A stretch of 64,000 bases of DNA from Annona cherimola (Eukaryota > Streptophyta > Magnoliopsida > Magnoliales > Annonaceae), in the NCBI GenBank assembly GCA_030490835.1, contig CM059971.1, positions 27,583,817 to 27,647,816 of the forward strand. The letters are read 5' to 3'. Position 1 is the stretch's first letter. Each line of letters begins with the position of its first letter. This document shows positions 10,741 through 22,787 of the stretch, piece after piece. The translations under genes were made by a program, and so were the position numbers. Under the pieces are notes generated by a model. That model saw nothing but the letters and a program-made list of their open reading frames with translations. It ran no database searches and was not told the origin of the DNA.

Positions 10741-12281
10741 TGTTAGCATCCGGTAAAAAGCATTTTTTAGTAGTGTTCTTTCTTCTTGTCCAATGTTGGT
10801 TGTACAAGTTCATTAGGCTGATTGGTGCTGTTGTTTACAGGTGGTGTCTGTTTCTTCTAAGTTGACCAGCATGCACACATTAGAGTACGTGTAGATTGTC
10901 CTCATCACCAATTGACAGTCCTTTTAAGAGCCAACCTTGGCTGCTTCAGTAACCCTCCCAGTTAGATGAGAACTCCCTGCCTTAGTTCGGCGTCAATATA
11001 CACTACCTTCATTCACGTTCTTCAAAATTCGAATGATACAGAATATAGCAAAGATAATTTATGTGGAATTTGCCATCAAACAGTGCATTGATGTCCCTTC
11101 AGGGGAAAAAAAGTGCATTGATGCCGAGCATATCGGTGGGTTTTAGTTCTGTAATTAACAAATGACAACAGCACTGAAAACGGAATCAGACGAGAGATTG
11201 AAAAGAAAAAAAAGGGACAATGACCATAATCACGATGATAGAGAGAGACAGAAAGCGAGTAATCTATAATTGAATTTCAATACTGCAACCCATGCTTAAA
11301 TTCAGTACTTTGCAGAAAAACTAGGTAGAATATGACATCAATATTAAGTTCATACTTAAATGATAGTTTGTTCCAACCAAAAAAAAATGATAGTTTGTTC
11401 AGAACTTTGGGGCGGCATATACTTAATTCTCAGCGTTAGTATTACGATGCATATGGAACTATCACAGAGCTCAAAGAAGTGGGAAAGAGCTGCCTAATCA
11501 TAAAAATGAACAGTCCAAAGGCTCATAACGCATACTTCTTCAAAACAATATAGTCATGTAACATGTACATGCCCCATAATCCAATACTTCACTAGCATTT
11601 TACAATGACCTTATCAAGGGTCAAAAATATATTACGAGTGTTAATTGCAATTAGTATATTAATGTTGAATGTTAGATTTTACTGGATATAGTCAGATTCC
11701 ATTATATATTATTATATTGTGTTAAATTTTGTTAGATATATTCAGATAGTTTTAGACTTTACTAGACGTTATTAGACTCTGCTAGATCTGGGTAGGTCCA
11801 TTAAGTTATATTAGTTAAGCTTTAAACATAAATCAAATGCATAAATGACTTTATAAGAATAAAAACGGCTATTGTGGGTATTAAATTATGATTAACATAT
11901 CTACGATGAAAATAAAATTATGGTAGATTTTGTTAGATTCTATTAGATAGTTTTAAATTGCGTGAGATATTATTAGATGAGGTTAGAAACATTAGACATT
12001 GTTAGACTTGGTTATACTTTAGAAATTTTAAAAAACTAAAAAAATTTTGAAATTAAAAAAATAAATTATAAATTGTTATACTTAAGAGTACCTTATTTAT
12101 ATGTACTTTAAATACCATAATATATATTTGATATGTAAAATATTTTCTTAACTTTACTCGTTATAATGGAAATTTATTAAAAGAATATTTTCGATATAAA
12201 CATTTAAAAATATTAAAGTTGATCCATCATTAAAATGGAATAGATTGATATTTTGTATATATCTTACATAAACTTCATCAA
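10741..12281. other. AT-rich spacer with TTAGA-type micro-repeats
   Basis: No gene is seen. From about 11660 to 12020 short units of the kind TTAGAYTTTRYTAGA recur at irregular spacing of about 11-13 bp. The rest is low-complexity AT-rich DNA. Confidence 0.5.
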
Positions 12282-12464
12282 CTACATGGCTAGATCCTTA
12301 GCAACCGCATAATCCACTATTGTATGAGCAAAAGTATTACCCTTTCTTAGCACATTGGAGAATTCACATTTGCGAAATTTCTTGCTGATGTTCTTGATCT
12401 CTGAAATCTGGAGACCAACATATGATCTAACTACGCAATCCTTGACCATGAAATCAAATACCAC
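12282..12464 (-). pseudogene. RNase H-like (RVT_3 type) fragment
   Basis: About 60 codons are open, containing LQISEIKNISKKFRKCEFSN and, after it, VLRKGNTFAHTIVDYAV. This matches the usual C-terminal pattern of plant RNase H-like domains (VxREGNxxADxLAKxA), common at the ends of LINE ORF2 and in stand-alone genes. There is no start codon context or upstream domain, and the catalytic Asp of A-D has become His (FAHT). It lies 200 bp outside the Tat-1 left LTR, so it belongs to older DNA. Confidence 0.45.
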
Positions 12465-12659
12465 ATTTGTAAAGGGAAGATCTTGGGCCTATGTTGTTAC
12501 TACAGCAGCAATGACATTGGCCCCCTCCGTGATATTCCTTTGAGTCATGAAAGCCGTTTTACTTTTCATGCTTTGAGCCAGTATCTTTATCTCTTATATT
12601 GTCCTTCACGAGTTTTCTCATTCTCCTCTTTCGCTTTTATCTTATTTTGCATGTATGTT

Positions 12660-13830
12660 TGTATACACCCCTCCTTAGGCGCAAAAAGAAATAAATGGGA
12701 ATAAGATCCAAGCCTAAGCAAATTCAAAGCAATAGAAAATTCAAGCAAATTTCAAGACGAGCCCATCGTTAAGCAGGCCTGACCAGTCTCAGCCCATAGG
12801 AGCAAAGCTCCACCAAGCCTCAAAAAGAGGCTCTTCAACAACCAGATCCGGCCCACAAGAGCAAAGCTCCAAAAAGCCATCTATCGGGCTTTACAATGCA
12901 ACTCATCGAATTCAGCTTATCAGATCCAGCCCACAGGAGCAAAGTTCCAACAAGCCACCAACCGGGCTCTACAATGCAACCCACCAGATCTAGCCCACCA
13001 AGCCTCAAAAGCAAGCTCTTCTACAACAACCCATCAGGCCTCCACAACAGCCCACTTAGAGCAACGAGTTCCAACTAGATCTAGGTCCAACTACCGCATG
13101 CTCTCATCTACGACCTAAGGCTTACCTGGCCTGCTCCACCATCTATAAATAAGGATTTGAGCCTCCCTTCTCAACACACTTGGAGAGGGAATCCCAGAGG
13201 TGAGGATGGGAGTCTGTAGCAAAGCCTCGGCATCCCGATTTTCTGCTCCTCAAGCTCCACGCCTCTCCCTCACTTTCCCTTTTCCGTTCTCTCCCATTCT
13301 CTCAAATATTTCATTTTTCCCTTTTCATGCTCTTGTAAACCACCTCAGGTTGGTAGATTTCGCCATAATTTGCTTCAATCCGAAGGCCGGGACCCGAATT
13401 CTGTATGATTAGTGCCTTATTTCATTAAAAATAGGGACTGATCTCCCTTTAAAGATCAGTGACGACTCCATTTTCTTTATTTTTGCACGCTTGTTTGAGT
13501 TAACGCTCCGGCAAGGCGGGCGCACGCGGGTCCACAGATTCCAGCATAATACGCTCCATTGTGCTGCCGAATTCGTGACTTGATCCGTGTATGAAAAGCC
13601 CTGTCTTAGCCATTATGTTGCCGAATCCACGAGAAAATGCCCATATACCAAACTATCTTAAAACCGTGAATTCTACTGTGTTTTACTCCATGTGAATGTA
13701 GAAAAACTGAGCCCGCATTGCTGTCTCGGAGGCGTTGAAAGATTGGCTTAAACTAATCCGGCACGGTCCAGATTTTCAAGGCAAGAAAAAATCATTCGAG
13801 CCCATCGTAGCACTCGCGGCGGGTGCTACA
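12660..13830 (+). repeat. 5' LTR of Tat-1
   Basis: It runs from TGTATACACCCC to GTGCTACA and matches 24763-25742 plus 36679-36874. The TATA box TATAAATA is at 13144-13151. A 22-nt hairpin at 13438-13459 leads into TGACGACTCC. The U3 part has repeated short phrases such as CACAGGAGCAAAG and CCAACAAGCCACC. Confidence 0.9.
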
Positions 13831-13833
13831 GCT

Positions 13834-13851
13834 TGGCGACTTCACTAGGGA
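13834..13851 (+). other. Primer binding site of Tat-1
   Basis: TGGCGACTTCACTAGGGA lies 3 bases after the LTR. It resembles the complement of a plant tRNA-Arg 3' end (TGGCGACTCCGCTGGGG as I recall it), with a few substitutions, as in Tat/Ogre-type elements. Confidence 0.75.
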
Positions 13852-14169
13852 CGACATTGCTGGTCTACATCGGGCACAAGGGGGACAAAAATCAGAAGAT
13901 CGGAGCTTTTTCCTCACTGAGCAGCGAGTTTCAGAAGCCTTCCCATCTTCCGGCAGTGGATTTCTGGCGTTTCTGAAATGAACAAGCAGAAACCTGACAA
14001 GTTTTCAGGTCCAGAGGCATTCAGCTCATGAACTGGAAAGGACACGTAAAGGGAGAGAACTATTGAACATCGGCTTGTAACTATCCAGGCATATAAAACG
14101 AACCTAAAGGAAGGACCTTTGGCAAATATAAAATCAATTAACGCTAAGAAGAATCTAGCATAAAAATCA

Positions 14170-14560
14170 CGCCTTTTCCACGAAAGACGGTATTGGGCGA
14201 GCTAGACATAGAAATGAGATCCAGTGATTTCTGTGTGAGAGCTTTCGATAATTCTCAAAAGACGGTATTGGGCGAGCTAGATATAGAAATCCAAGTGGGA
14301 CCCGACACCATGGTTGTTCCTTTTAAAGTATTGGATATCTCGGCATCTTTCAACATGTTATTGGAAGACCTTGGTTGCACCAAACAGGAGTCATTCCGTC
14401 CTCTCTCCATCAAAAGTTGAAATACATATCGGAGGGGCGACTAGTGGTCAGAGAAGCCGACCCCGAGATCACCATCCTGGCAGAAATTGAAAACTGCCAT
14501 GAAGTTCCACTTATTGAAGTGTATGAATTTCAGATCCTCTCCCTTTCATGTTGGACGACA
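14170..14560 (+). pseudogene. Tat-1 protease-region remnant
   Basis: Retropepsin-like sequence shared with Tat-2 (46560-46800): SDFCVRAFDNSQKTVLGELD and, further on, VPFKVLDISASFNMLL, then a frameshifted block matching the Tat-2 stretch after LGRPWIH. The active-site strand lies upstream and is lost. A 33-bp block occurs twice (14183-14215 and 14258-14290, one mismatch), evidently a local copying error. Gag is absent upstream. Not functional. Confidence 0.7.
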
Positions 14561-14931
14561 TGCATGAAGTCCATCACATCCCTGCAAAGTAAAGACACCC
14601 ACTCCATTATGTCATACATTCGGCTGAGAGACAAACAACAAGATTCAACATCAAATACAAAGGAAAAATGGTGTTACTCAATCCTCAACAAAAGAATAAC
14701 AAATAGGGTCTCAGATATAAACCCAAGGAAGACAAGTTTAAGAAATTCAACAAAGCAACTCGGTTCATAAGCGTAGGGTACATACTACCCAAAATATTGA
14801 AAGCTCAGGAAGTCTTAATGATAGCTCATAATGGCCCACATGATAAAAACGTCATTATGCAAAGACAAACAAAAAATTAGTATGCTATACTAACTTGCTC
14901 AAGACCCGGTTCTAGCAATCACACCACGCAT

Positions 14932-16018
14932 ATGGCGCCCATTCAAAAGAAAACGAAACGAACGAAGCCGAAAATGTGGGCCAACATCTGCTGGTCCCAC
15001 AAATTGTTAGAAATCTCAAAAGAGAGTGGAGTTGATGAGGAGCTGTGTGACAATATAGAAAGGCATGAAAGCAAAGACGTAGCTTTGGACTATGAGACCG
15101 TCAACTTGGGAACTTCCGAGTTGCCCAAATGCCTTCGTATCGGCAAGAACTTATCCACGGAGGAAAGAAATCAAATACTCGCTTTTCTCAAGCCTCGGCT
15201 AATCAATTTTGCTTTCTCCTACGAAGACATGCCCAGACTTGACGAAAATTACTCATCAACTTCCAATAAAGATCGGTGTCAAATCAATGAAACAGAAATT
15301 AAGAAGGCTCAAACCTGAATGGATACCCAAGATAAGAGACGAAGTGATCAAACAATATAATGCCGAGTTCTTGGTCGTATCACACTATCCACAATGACTA
15401 GCAAATATTGTTCCCATGCCCAAGAAGAATGGAAAAGTCCAAATGTGCATTGACTAAAGGGATCTCAACCAAGCTAGTTCGAAAAATGATTTCCCACTGC
15501 CTCATATCGATGCTCTAATAGAAAACACGACGGGCTATACATGATTTTTTTTCATGGATGGATTCTCCGAGTATAACCAAATCAAAATCGCTGAAGAAAA
15601 TAGAGAAAAGGCCTCTTTCATTACTCCTTGGGGGACATTCTCTTATAAAGTAATGTCATTCGGTTTGAAGAATGCCGGAGCCACATATCAATGCACCATG
15701 ATGGCAATCTTCCATGACATGATGAATAAAGAGATGGAGGTTTATGTGGACGACATGATAGTTGGATCTTACACTTTTGAAGATCATTTAAGAGACTTGG
15801 AGAAATTATTCAACAGAATGGAGAAATTTCAATTAAGGCTCAACCCGCAAAAATGCATCTTCGGTGCTCAAAAGGGGCACTTATTGGGATTCAATGTTGG
15901 TAAAAATGGAATCAAGGTGGACCTAGGAAAAGTCAAGGCAATATTAAATATGTTGCCTCCCACGACGAAAAAGGAAGTAAGGGGATTCTTGAGCAAATTA
16001 TAATATATTAGTCGGTTC
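14932..16018 (+). pseudogene. Tat-1 reverse transcriptase remnant
   Basis: A linker (14932-15318) corresponds to Tat-2 47413-47660. Next come the RT N-terminus (KLRRLKPEWIPKIRDEVIKQ), then FSYKVMSFGLKNAGATYQ and the catalytic YVDD at about 15737-15748, then the thumb region (KVKAILNMLPPTTKKEVRGF). The frame changes near 15290, with stops near 15397, 15457 and 15544 and a TAA at 16001. RT copies the element RNA into DNA in the particle; this copy cannot produce a full enzyme. Confidence 0.85.
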
Positions 16019-16502
16019 ATAGCCCGTCTAGCATCCACTTATGAATCAATTTTCAAGTTGCTAAAGAAAGACTCTCCCAAGGAATGGAATGAAGATTGCC
16101 TAGAGCGGAAGGTCCCTTATTGTTGTACCTCTCGGTTACTCCAATGGCGTTGGGAGTGGTACTAGGACAATTGGATGAATCGGGGCAAAAATAACAAGCT
16201 ATATATTATCTAAGCAGAAAATATACCCCGACAAAAGTCAAATATCCAGAAATTGAAAAGGCATGCTTGTCCCTTATATGGGCTGTGCAGAAACTAAGAT
16301 AATATATTATGTCCCGAACTGTATTGCTTATCTCCAAGATGGATCCTTTGAAGTACCTTTGTCAAAAGACTGTGTTTATGGGAAAACTTGCCCGGTGGCA
16401 ATTGCTTCTCACAGAGTTTCATATAATATATGTCACAAGAAAAGCTGTCAAGGGACAAGTTGTAGCGGATTATCTAGCCGCACAGGTGCTCCCGGACTAC
16501 TA
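16019..16502 (+). pseudogene. Tat-1 first RNase H remnant
   Basis: Frames at 16160-16500 together show the usual gypsy RNase H order: a YYLSRKYTPTKVKYPEIEK-like block near 16203, then MSRTVLLISKMDPLKYLCQK, then RWQLLLTEFHIIYVTRKAVK and a GQVVADYLA tail. Several frameshifts and stops break it. Tat-2 48540-48940 is the parallel region. Confidence 0.75.
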
Positions 16503-16542
16503 ACCACTACAAGAAGACTTCCCAGACGAAGAAATACTACTT

Positions 16543-17188
16543 GTGGAGCAAAATGAAGAAAATGATGTTTGGACCTTATACTTTGACGATGCATGGAATG
16601 CTTCAGGCAATAGGATAGGAGTTGTGTTTTGTTCTCCTGACCAAGCCCCAGTCATGATATCAAGGAGATTGATTTTCCCGTACACAGACAATATCGCCAA
16701 ATATGAAGCCTACATAACTGGAGTACGGGAAGCCTATAAGCTGGGGTAAGGAAACTTCAAATCTATGGAGATTCCAACTGGTAATCAATCAAGCCAATGG
16801 AGAATGAGAGACCCGAGATAAAAAGCTAATTCCTTACCATACGACATTGTCTTACTTTGTTTACTCATTTGAAGAAGTTACCATTTTCTACGCACCACGA
16901 GCTCAAAACCAATGGGCGGACGCATTAGCAACCTTGGCATCTATGATTGAAATACCATATGAGAAGGGAAGTCAAGAAATCATAGTGCAGACATCTCAAC
17001 AACCTGCATATTGCTTGCAAACAATAGCCGAAGTCGAAGAAAGCCAAATGGAAGAAAAGCCTTTGTATCATGACATAAAGCAATTCCTGGAGCATCAAGC
17101 ATTTGACGATCACATCACTCCCGCGGAAAGAAGAACCATCAGAAGATTAGCCTCTACCTACATAATACAGGGGGGCAACGTTGTATAA
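16543..17188 (+). pseudogene. Tat-1 second (archaeal-type) RNase H and linker
   Basis: WTLYFDDAWNASGNRIGVVF, then FPYTDNIAKYEAYITGVREA, give the catalytic pattern (D in YFDDA, E in KYEAY) of the extra RNase H typical of Tat-type gypsy elements. The next block, 16847-17188, has the domain end (FYAPRAQNQWADALATLASM) and a linker into integrase. The frame shifts near 16750-16850. The Tat-2 counterpart is 48999-49380. Confidence 0.8.
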
Positions 17189-18243
17189 AAGGTCTTACAA
17201 CCAAATGCTACTACGTTGTGTTGACAGGCAATAGGCAAAAGAAGTCATGACTCAAATCCACGATGGAGACTGCAGAGCACATATGAATGTGATCATGATG
17301 GAAAAAAAGATAATGTGCCAAGGTTACTATTGAATCTCAATGGAAAAAGATTTCTCGGAATATGTGCAGAGATGCTTCAAATGCCAAGAGCACGGGAACT
17401 TGATACACTCACTTGCATCGGATTTGCACTACCTACCCCATGACCCTTCTCAACTTGAGGAATAAATATAATTGGCAAAATAGCTTCTAAATCCATCAGC
17501 GGACATGAATACATATTTGTGGTAATAGAATATTTTACTAAATGGGTCGAAGCCACATCCTTCCCTACTATCAACGGGCACAAGTCATATGCTTCATCGA
17601 AGAAAACATACTATCAAGGTTCGAACTCCCGCAAGCAATCATTAGTGACCATGGAACGCTCTTCATCAGTAAGAAGGTTCAAGACTTTCTATCCCAATAC
17701 AAAATACAACAACACAAGTCAAGTCCCTACTGCCCTCAAGCCAATGAAGCTGTGGAGGTTGCAAACAAGACTTTGATCAAAATCCTCAACAAAATGGTGG
17801 AGAACTATCGAGACTGGGCGAAAAAGCTGTCATATGCCTTGTGGGCATAACAAACCTCTATCTGGAGTGCTACGGGGTTCTCACCCTATGCCTTGACCTA
17901 CGACATGGAAGCGGTCATACCCATTGAAGTGGAGATTCCAACTTGGAGGATACTAAAGGAAAGCGAGATGGAAATGGAGGAGTGGATGCAAATACGCCAG
18001 TCACAGCTAGATTTGCTCAACGAAAAGAGAATTCAAGCCCTTCACCACACCCAAACATATCAACGACGAATGGCACGGGCTTATAACCGATCGGTAAGGT
18101 CTAAGGACTTCCAAGACGGTGACCTCATTATGAAAAGAATCCTACTTGTTCATCCTTCGGATAGAAGAGGCAAGTTTAGGCCTAATTGGGAAGACCTGTG
18201 GATTATCGCCAAAGTATTGTCAAATGGAGCTTTACTATTTTAA
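17189..18243 (+). pseudogene. Tat-1 integrase remnant
   Basis: Visible in order: a zinc-binding end (CFKCQEHGNLIH near 17374), the catalytic core with YFTKWVEATSFPT, IISDHGTLFISKKVQDF and EVANKTLIKILNKM, and the C-terminal part (YQRRMARAYNRSVRSKDFQD; GKFRPNWEDLW). In the first catalytic strand the GIDIIGK-type motif reads GI-N-IIGK, Asp to Asn at 17465-17467, a G-to-A change. Several frame shifts (near 17460, 17590 and 17850) add to this. It cannot integrate. Confidence 0.85.
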
Positions 18244-18576
18244 AATTCAAAGACAACAAGAAGGCCGAAATCATAAGTTTCGACCATGTTAAGAGGTTTA
18301 CCCATAAAAAGGCCCACCGTCAAAATGATGACATGACAGTCATGGACCCAAGGTGAAGCATTCCATTTCATTCAAAGGGTATTCCCAAAGATACAGTCAC
18401 AAGCTCAAGAAGAAAAGCCTCCTAAGTACATGGTTATTCAAAAAGAATCTCAAAGAAGAAGAGAGCAATACATATAAAAATAAAAAAAGAGGGAGAAGGC
18501 TATACAATCCACTAGCCCTGCTCCTCCAACATCCACAAAAGAAAAGGAACAAAAAAGGCTACATTTAGCATTGTCA
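18244..18576. other. Gap between Tat-1 integrase and antisense gene
   Basis: The C-terminal end of pol fades out (a KRFTHKKAHRQNDDMTVMD-like block near 18290-18350). The rest is A-rich and non-coding. It is the meeting point of the converging pol and antisense gene. Confidence 0.5.
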
Positions 18577-19699
18577 CTAACGCCTAGAATTCAAAAATTG
18601 GCTAAGATGCTCCATGACAGCTTAATGGCGATCAATCATCCCTCCCATGGCGGCCAAGGCGTCGAATTGATGTAAGCAGAAAGAAGCTAGAACTTCCAAC
18701 TGAGAATGGAGGGCTTGCATATCTCGTAAATTCGCCAAAATCCCATGAAGAGATCCGTAGTAGATACAACATCATTTGTGGCAAGCCTATGAGGACGCAT
18801 ACCCACAACAAGCTGGCTCATCCAACTGCGATAGTCACTAGTCGCCTCGAGCATCATGGTGGGTATGGCTCCTAACTCCAAGGTCGTGCGGCTTGAAGCC
18901 CACTCTTGCTTAAGGACGCCAGACGAAGATAGAAGATGAGAATCATAACTTGAATACCAGAAAGAAGAGCCATAAACATAAGGAAGATCTGCAACATCCC
19001 AAATTGTCTCATGAAGTGTTGGGGAAGATAGGAGGAGCACCCATATAGGCCAAGCAAAGTCAAACAACCGAAGTTCTTGGTGCAAAGAATAGGGTCGACT
19101 GCTAGCCATGGGGGCAACCAGATGACATTACCTCGGTCAAGTCTCTCAAGTGACCATGGATATCTGTGGGTAAAGGGGTTAATGTTGCGGCAAGTAGTGT
19201 TCTCACAAGGCCGAGACCTTCCACCAAAGCCCAAGGCACGCCCAAGAAAACTCCCAAGTGCTCCAAAAGCCACATTTGCAAGAAAATTGAGTTAGTCGTC
19301 TTCAAGAGATGGAGGAAAGGAAAGGAAAGAGAAACCCGCATTATACCTGCAAAATAGATAGGCAACCTTGAAAGGAAGTTTTATTTAAGCACCTTAAGGT
19401 TAATCCTTCATAGATATGAACTAATATCAAAGAGATAAGCGACTCATGCCGGATGAGCACGAATACTATGGAAAGTAGTTTGGGCCTAAAGTCGACGACC
19501 AAACAAGAAATTAGCACATCGATAAGAATAGCAAAGATCAAGGCATTTCTCCTGCATAGGGGCCTTGAAGAGGAGAAACGGGAAGAGAAACAGAGCTGAC
19601 GGAAAGCAAGAGGTCCTTCATAAGCAGATCCCTGTTTGGCAGGGCAACACCTCCATTAACAGGTGATAAATCACCCCCATTATCAATGAAATTGGCCAT
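18577..19699 (-). pseudogene. Tat-1 antisense gene B: DUF7745/plant-mobile-domain-like
   Basis: Read on the minus strand from an ATG at 19697-19699. Landmarks in order: MANFIDNGGDLSPVNGG; RRNALIFAILIDVLISC (19555-19490); EHLGVFLGVPWAL near 19276; WLPPWLAVDPILCTKNFGCL; then TLLGLYGCSSYLPQHFMRQF-G (around 19040-18980); SDYRSWMSQLVV; and a helical tail MQALHSQLEVLASFCLHQFD ending near 18577. The LLGL-G--SY-PQ-F-RQFG pattern is shared with Tat-2 gene 57594-60219 and resembles DUF7745/PMD-like proteins of plant transposons. Frameshifts near 19140 and 18990 and stops make it non-functional. Its cellular role is unknown; PMD relatives in the host act in the nucleus in silencing and development. Confidence 0.65.
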
Positions 19700-20282
19700 G
19701 AAGCGAGGAGATTAAAGGCTGAAACAGAAGCACCACGGAAATGAAAAATCAAGAGGCAAATGCGGAGCAGGAAACAGTAGTAAATGCAATCCTAAAAATG
19801 CCATTGAAATGAGCTTAAATAGGAAGTGAAACACCCACCTACCTGCTGAAGCAGAAGCAGAGAAATGATGATTGCAGGCCTCTCCACAGAATGGTTAGTA
19901 ATAGAAAATCTGAGGGAAAAAAGGAGGAGATCAGGCGTGAGATAATAAGAAAGACGGAAGCCATTAATGGAAACCTATACCCTTAATCTCAGTAGCAGCA
20001 AATCCGGGTCAAAGGATTGCTTCTGTACCCAAGCAAATTGACCTTCCATGAGAGAAAGGACATTCTGGGAAGAGGACAACGAGCAGAAAAGGAGAAAATC
20101 GCGGGCAATGCGCTACAGCAATCCAGGACAAGTGCAGAAGAAGCATGACAGGGAGATTTCGGCCCAGACGGATGAGAAAATCACACAAAATTGGGAGAAA
20201 TACAAACATGCGCGCGGAATGGGCATTTCAGCAGGCGAATTACGAAAATAAAGGAGAACGCCGATGGACCTGAAATGTTTTT

Positions 20283-20300
20283 AGGTCTATATATATAAAT
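20283..20300 (-). promoter_or_regulatory. TATA-like box upstream of antisense gene B
   Basis: TTTATATATATAGACC on the minus strand lies between the end of antisense gene A and the start of gene B, about 590 bp before the ATG. It is also TATA-like on the plus strand. Weak evidence, from position only. Confidence 0.25.
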
Positions 20301-20572
20301 TTACACAGCGTCCTTATATAGAATTCTCAATGGCCTATGATCTACAAATGATTAAGGCATTACAAGAGACGTCAAGAACAAGAACTTTACAAGATTCATG
20401 CCCTGCAGAAACAAAATAACACATAGATGCATCCAAAGAAAAGGAAAAGAAGATCTTTCCAAAAAAAATGAGTCGATATTCACACGGCTTTATATCCAAA
20501 AAATGGGCATCCAAGCATTCAGGTTTACAAAATATAATTCAGCCAAAAAAGGAAAAAAATGAAGAAGAGTCT

Positions 20573-22787
20573 TCAATGCATCCCACCGGCAGCCTTAGCT
20601 CGAGCAAGGACATTGCCATCTGAGGCCTCGTGACGACCGTCTGAGATAAGATCAGGAGCCGGGATATGACACCATATCTTGAGTATCACAGATCATAACT
20701 CCCCTTAGGCAACTCAAAATTCTCTAGTCCCCATCCGTTCTGACATTGGTGGAACTCTCCTATGGAAATCGAAGCTTGCTCCACAAAGAAATGATGAACA
20801 AGGGGAGATGGGACTCGCTTGTCGCCCATCAACTGCCATAACAACCTATTCCTGAAATACCAAGTGGCACGAATCCCATCAGAAAGCAGGAAGTGACTAT
20901 TAGACTCTCCCACCACACATTGACGACCGGATCGTGTATCTACCAAACATAAGGGGAAACATGGAACTTGCTACAAGAAATAATGAACAAGATGGGTTAC
21001 AATCAAAGCCAAAAGATGGAAAGAAAGGTGGAATGAACAAACCTGGTCTTCAGATAAGTTACTGATTAAGGATCGCCACATCAATGGAGGAATATGAGTC
21101 TTGCAAGACTCCACCCATCGAGCAGCTCAAGGAAGAGCACAAGAAAATCATTTTGGGGCCGCCCAACAAAAAAGTATTCATAAAAGCACAACTGCAAAGA
21201 AAAGAAAGGAAATAAGGAGCAGGACAAACCAAGGGAAAAAGGGAAAAGGTAAAAAAGAAACATACCCCTATGAGATGCCAAAGGCCCGAGCAACTCCTGC
21301 AGCCCCAGCTAACTGCATTCGAGTTGACAAAAAGATAACTCAAAAGTATACGACCCCACCCAATCAGGTGAGGAAAAGTCAAGTCCCTTAAAACGTCGAG
21401 CCACCACAGATCTACATTCTGAGAAGAGTCGCCCCAAAAGAATGCCCAGATGAGATAAAGGAGGAAGTCGTGAACCTCCTGCTAAATGGCTATGGGACTA
21501 GCCTCATTTGATCCCAGAACTTCCATAATTCCTCTAGAGGGAAAGACTCAGAAGAAGATGCCGCCAGCTCAGTCAAAGCGAAGCAGTCCTCCACGATGAT
21601 GGGATCAAGGGAGGAAAAAACAACGCCTTCCCGAGCTATGAAAGGAAGCCCTAACTACATCTCCAGAGAGATCCCCCATTCTCCCATAGGCAAATGAAAG
21701 GTATGAGTCTTTTACCTCCACCGCTCTATGAGGGATGTCTTCAAGGCCCGAGGAATCAAGACCGGCTTGAGGCTCGCCAATCTATAAAATGGAGTCCGAC
21801 TCAAGATGTCCAGGTGAGCAGCAGACAACTTATAAAACTAGGAATGGACTCTATTTCAAGAGTGATAGTAAGTGACGTGAGAATCAATCTGCAAAAGGGG
21901 ACAAAGTAAAGGGTCATCCAAGCGTCAAAAATACGTTAAAAAAATAAGAAAGATATATACCTTGCTTGCCGGCACCACTTCAATAGCATTGGCCTCATAG
22001 GGGACAAAGAAAAGGTCTTCTCCCAAGCTCGGGCAGACAGAAGGCGAAACAAGCAAGGATATCACCCTTGGGGCTACTGGCTCCTCGTCCTGGGTTGGGG
22101 GTCCCTCTTCATGGGCAGGAGGCATCTCTTCGTCAACCGGCGGTTCTTCAAAAGGATTGTCTTCCTCAATTGCCGCAAAACCCTCTTCTTGGTCAAAAGA
22201 CTCTCCTTCTTGAATAGGGCCATCTCTTTCCTGAGCAGGAGGTTCCTCCCGAACCTGATCACATTCCTCTTAGCAAAAGGATCCTTCTCCTTGAGCGGGG
22301 CAATCCCTTTCTTGAGCATGAGGTTCATCTCGGACCTAGTCACCTTCTTGAACAGAAAATTCTTCGGCCGGGGTAACAAATCCTTCATCAAGAAAAGAGG
22401 AGTCAGCCTCCTGAGCCTGAGATCCACTCCCTTGGATAGATGATCCGCCCTCTAGAGAATAGAATATATCGTCGGGCAACATGTTATCATACTCTCCCAA
22501 ATCCGACTCCATCCCCCACCGAGTTTGAACTTACTTTTGGTGGGACAGGAGCAGTGTCAGTAGGACGGCGGAAAGGAAGTTTGGCCCTACGACAGCCGAC
22601 TGAGGAGGCGCCAACAAATGAGACTCTGACCTTTGAGGATGAAGTCTTCTTGCCCAGTCCCACTACATCGTCTGGAATTTCAATAGGCATGTTCGCCGAT
22701 CCACCTGACTCGTTGGGTTTAAGACGTACTGCCCTATCTTGAGGATGCAGGCCATACTCCTTTCTGGAAGACACTTTGGCAACTGTA
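20573..22787 (-). pseudogene. Tat-1 antisense gene A: plant mobile domain (PMD) protein with introns
   Basis: The minus strand shows an exon beginning after TTTTTTGTTACAG at 22788, with a basic N-terminal part (VAKVSSRKEYGLHPQDRAVR), then an acidic linker (22440-22080; repeats like EEPPAQERDGPIQEGESF), then the mobile domain: FYRLASLKPVLIPRALK, SLIERWR, and THTFHLPMGEWGISLEM with LGLPFIAREG at 21710-21630, the hallmark THTFHLPxGE...LGLP of PMD (PF10536). A likely short intron (about 21265-21192, GTATGTTTC...TTTGCAG) leads to CFYEYFFVGRPQND, then a second intron ending in TTTCTTGTAG near 20970 and an exon ending ELPKGSYDL. After a frameshift it ends ARAKAAGGMH with TGA at 20573-20575. Stops and frameshifts at several places break it. 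A possible 5' exon lies at 23511-23574. Confidence 0.7.

Noticed and set aside
22074..22443. Two overlapping ORFs rich in Lys/Leu or Phe/Leu on opposite strands
   Set aside because: They are alternate frames of the acidic E/Q-rich linker of antisense gene A.
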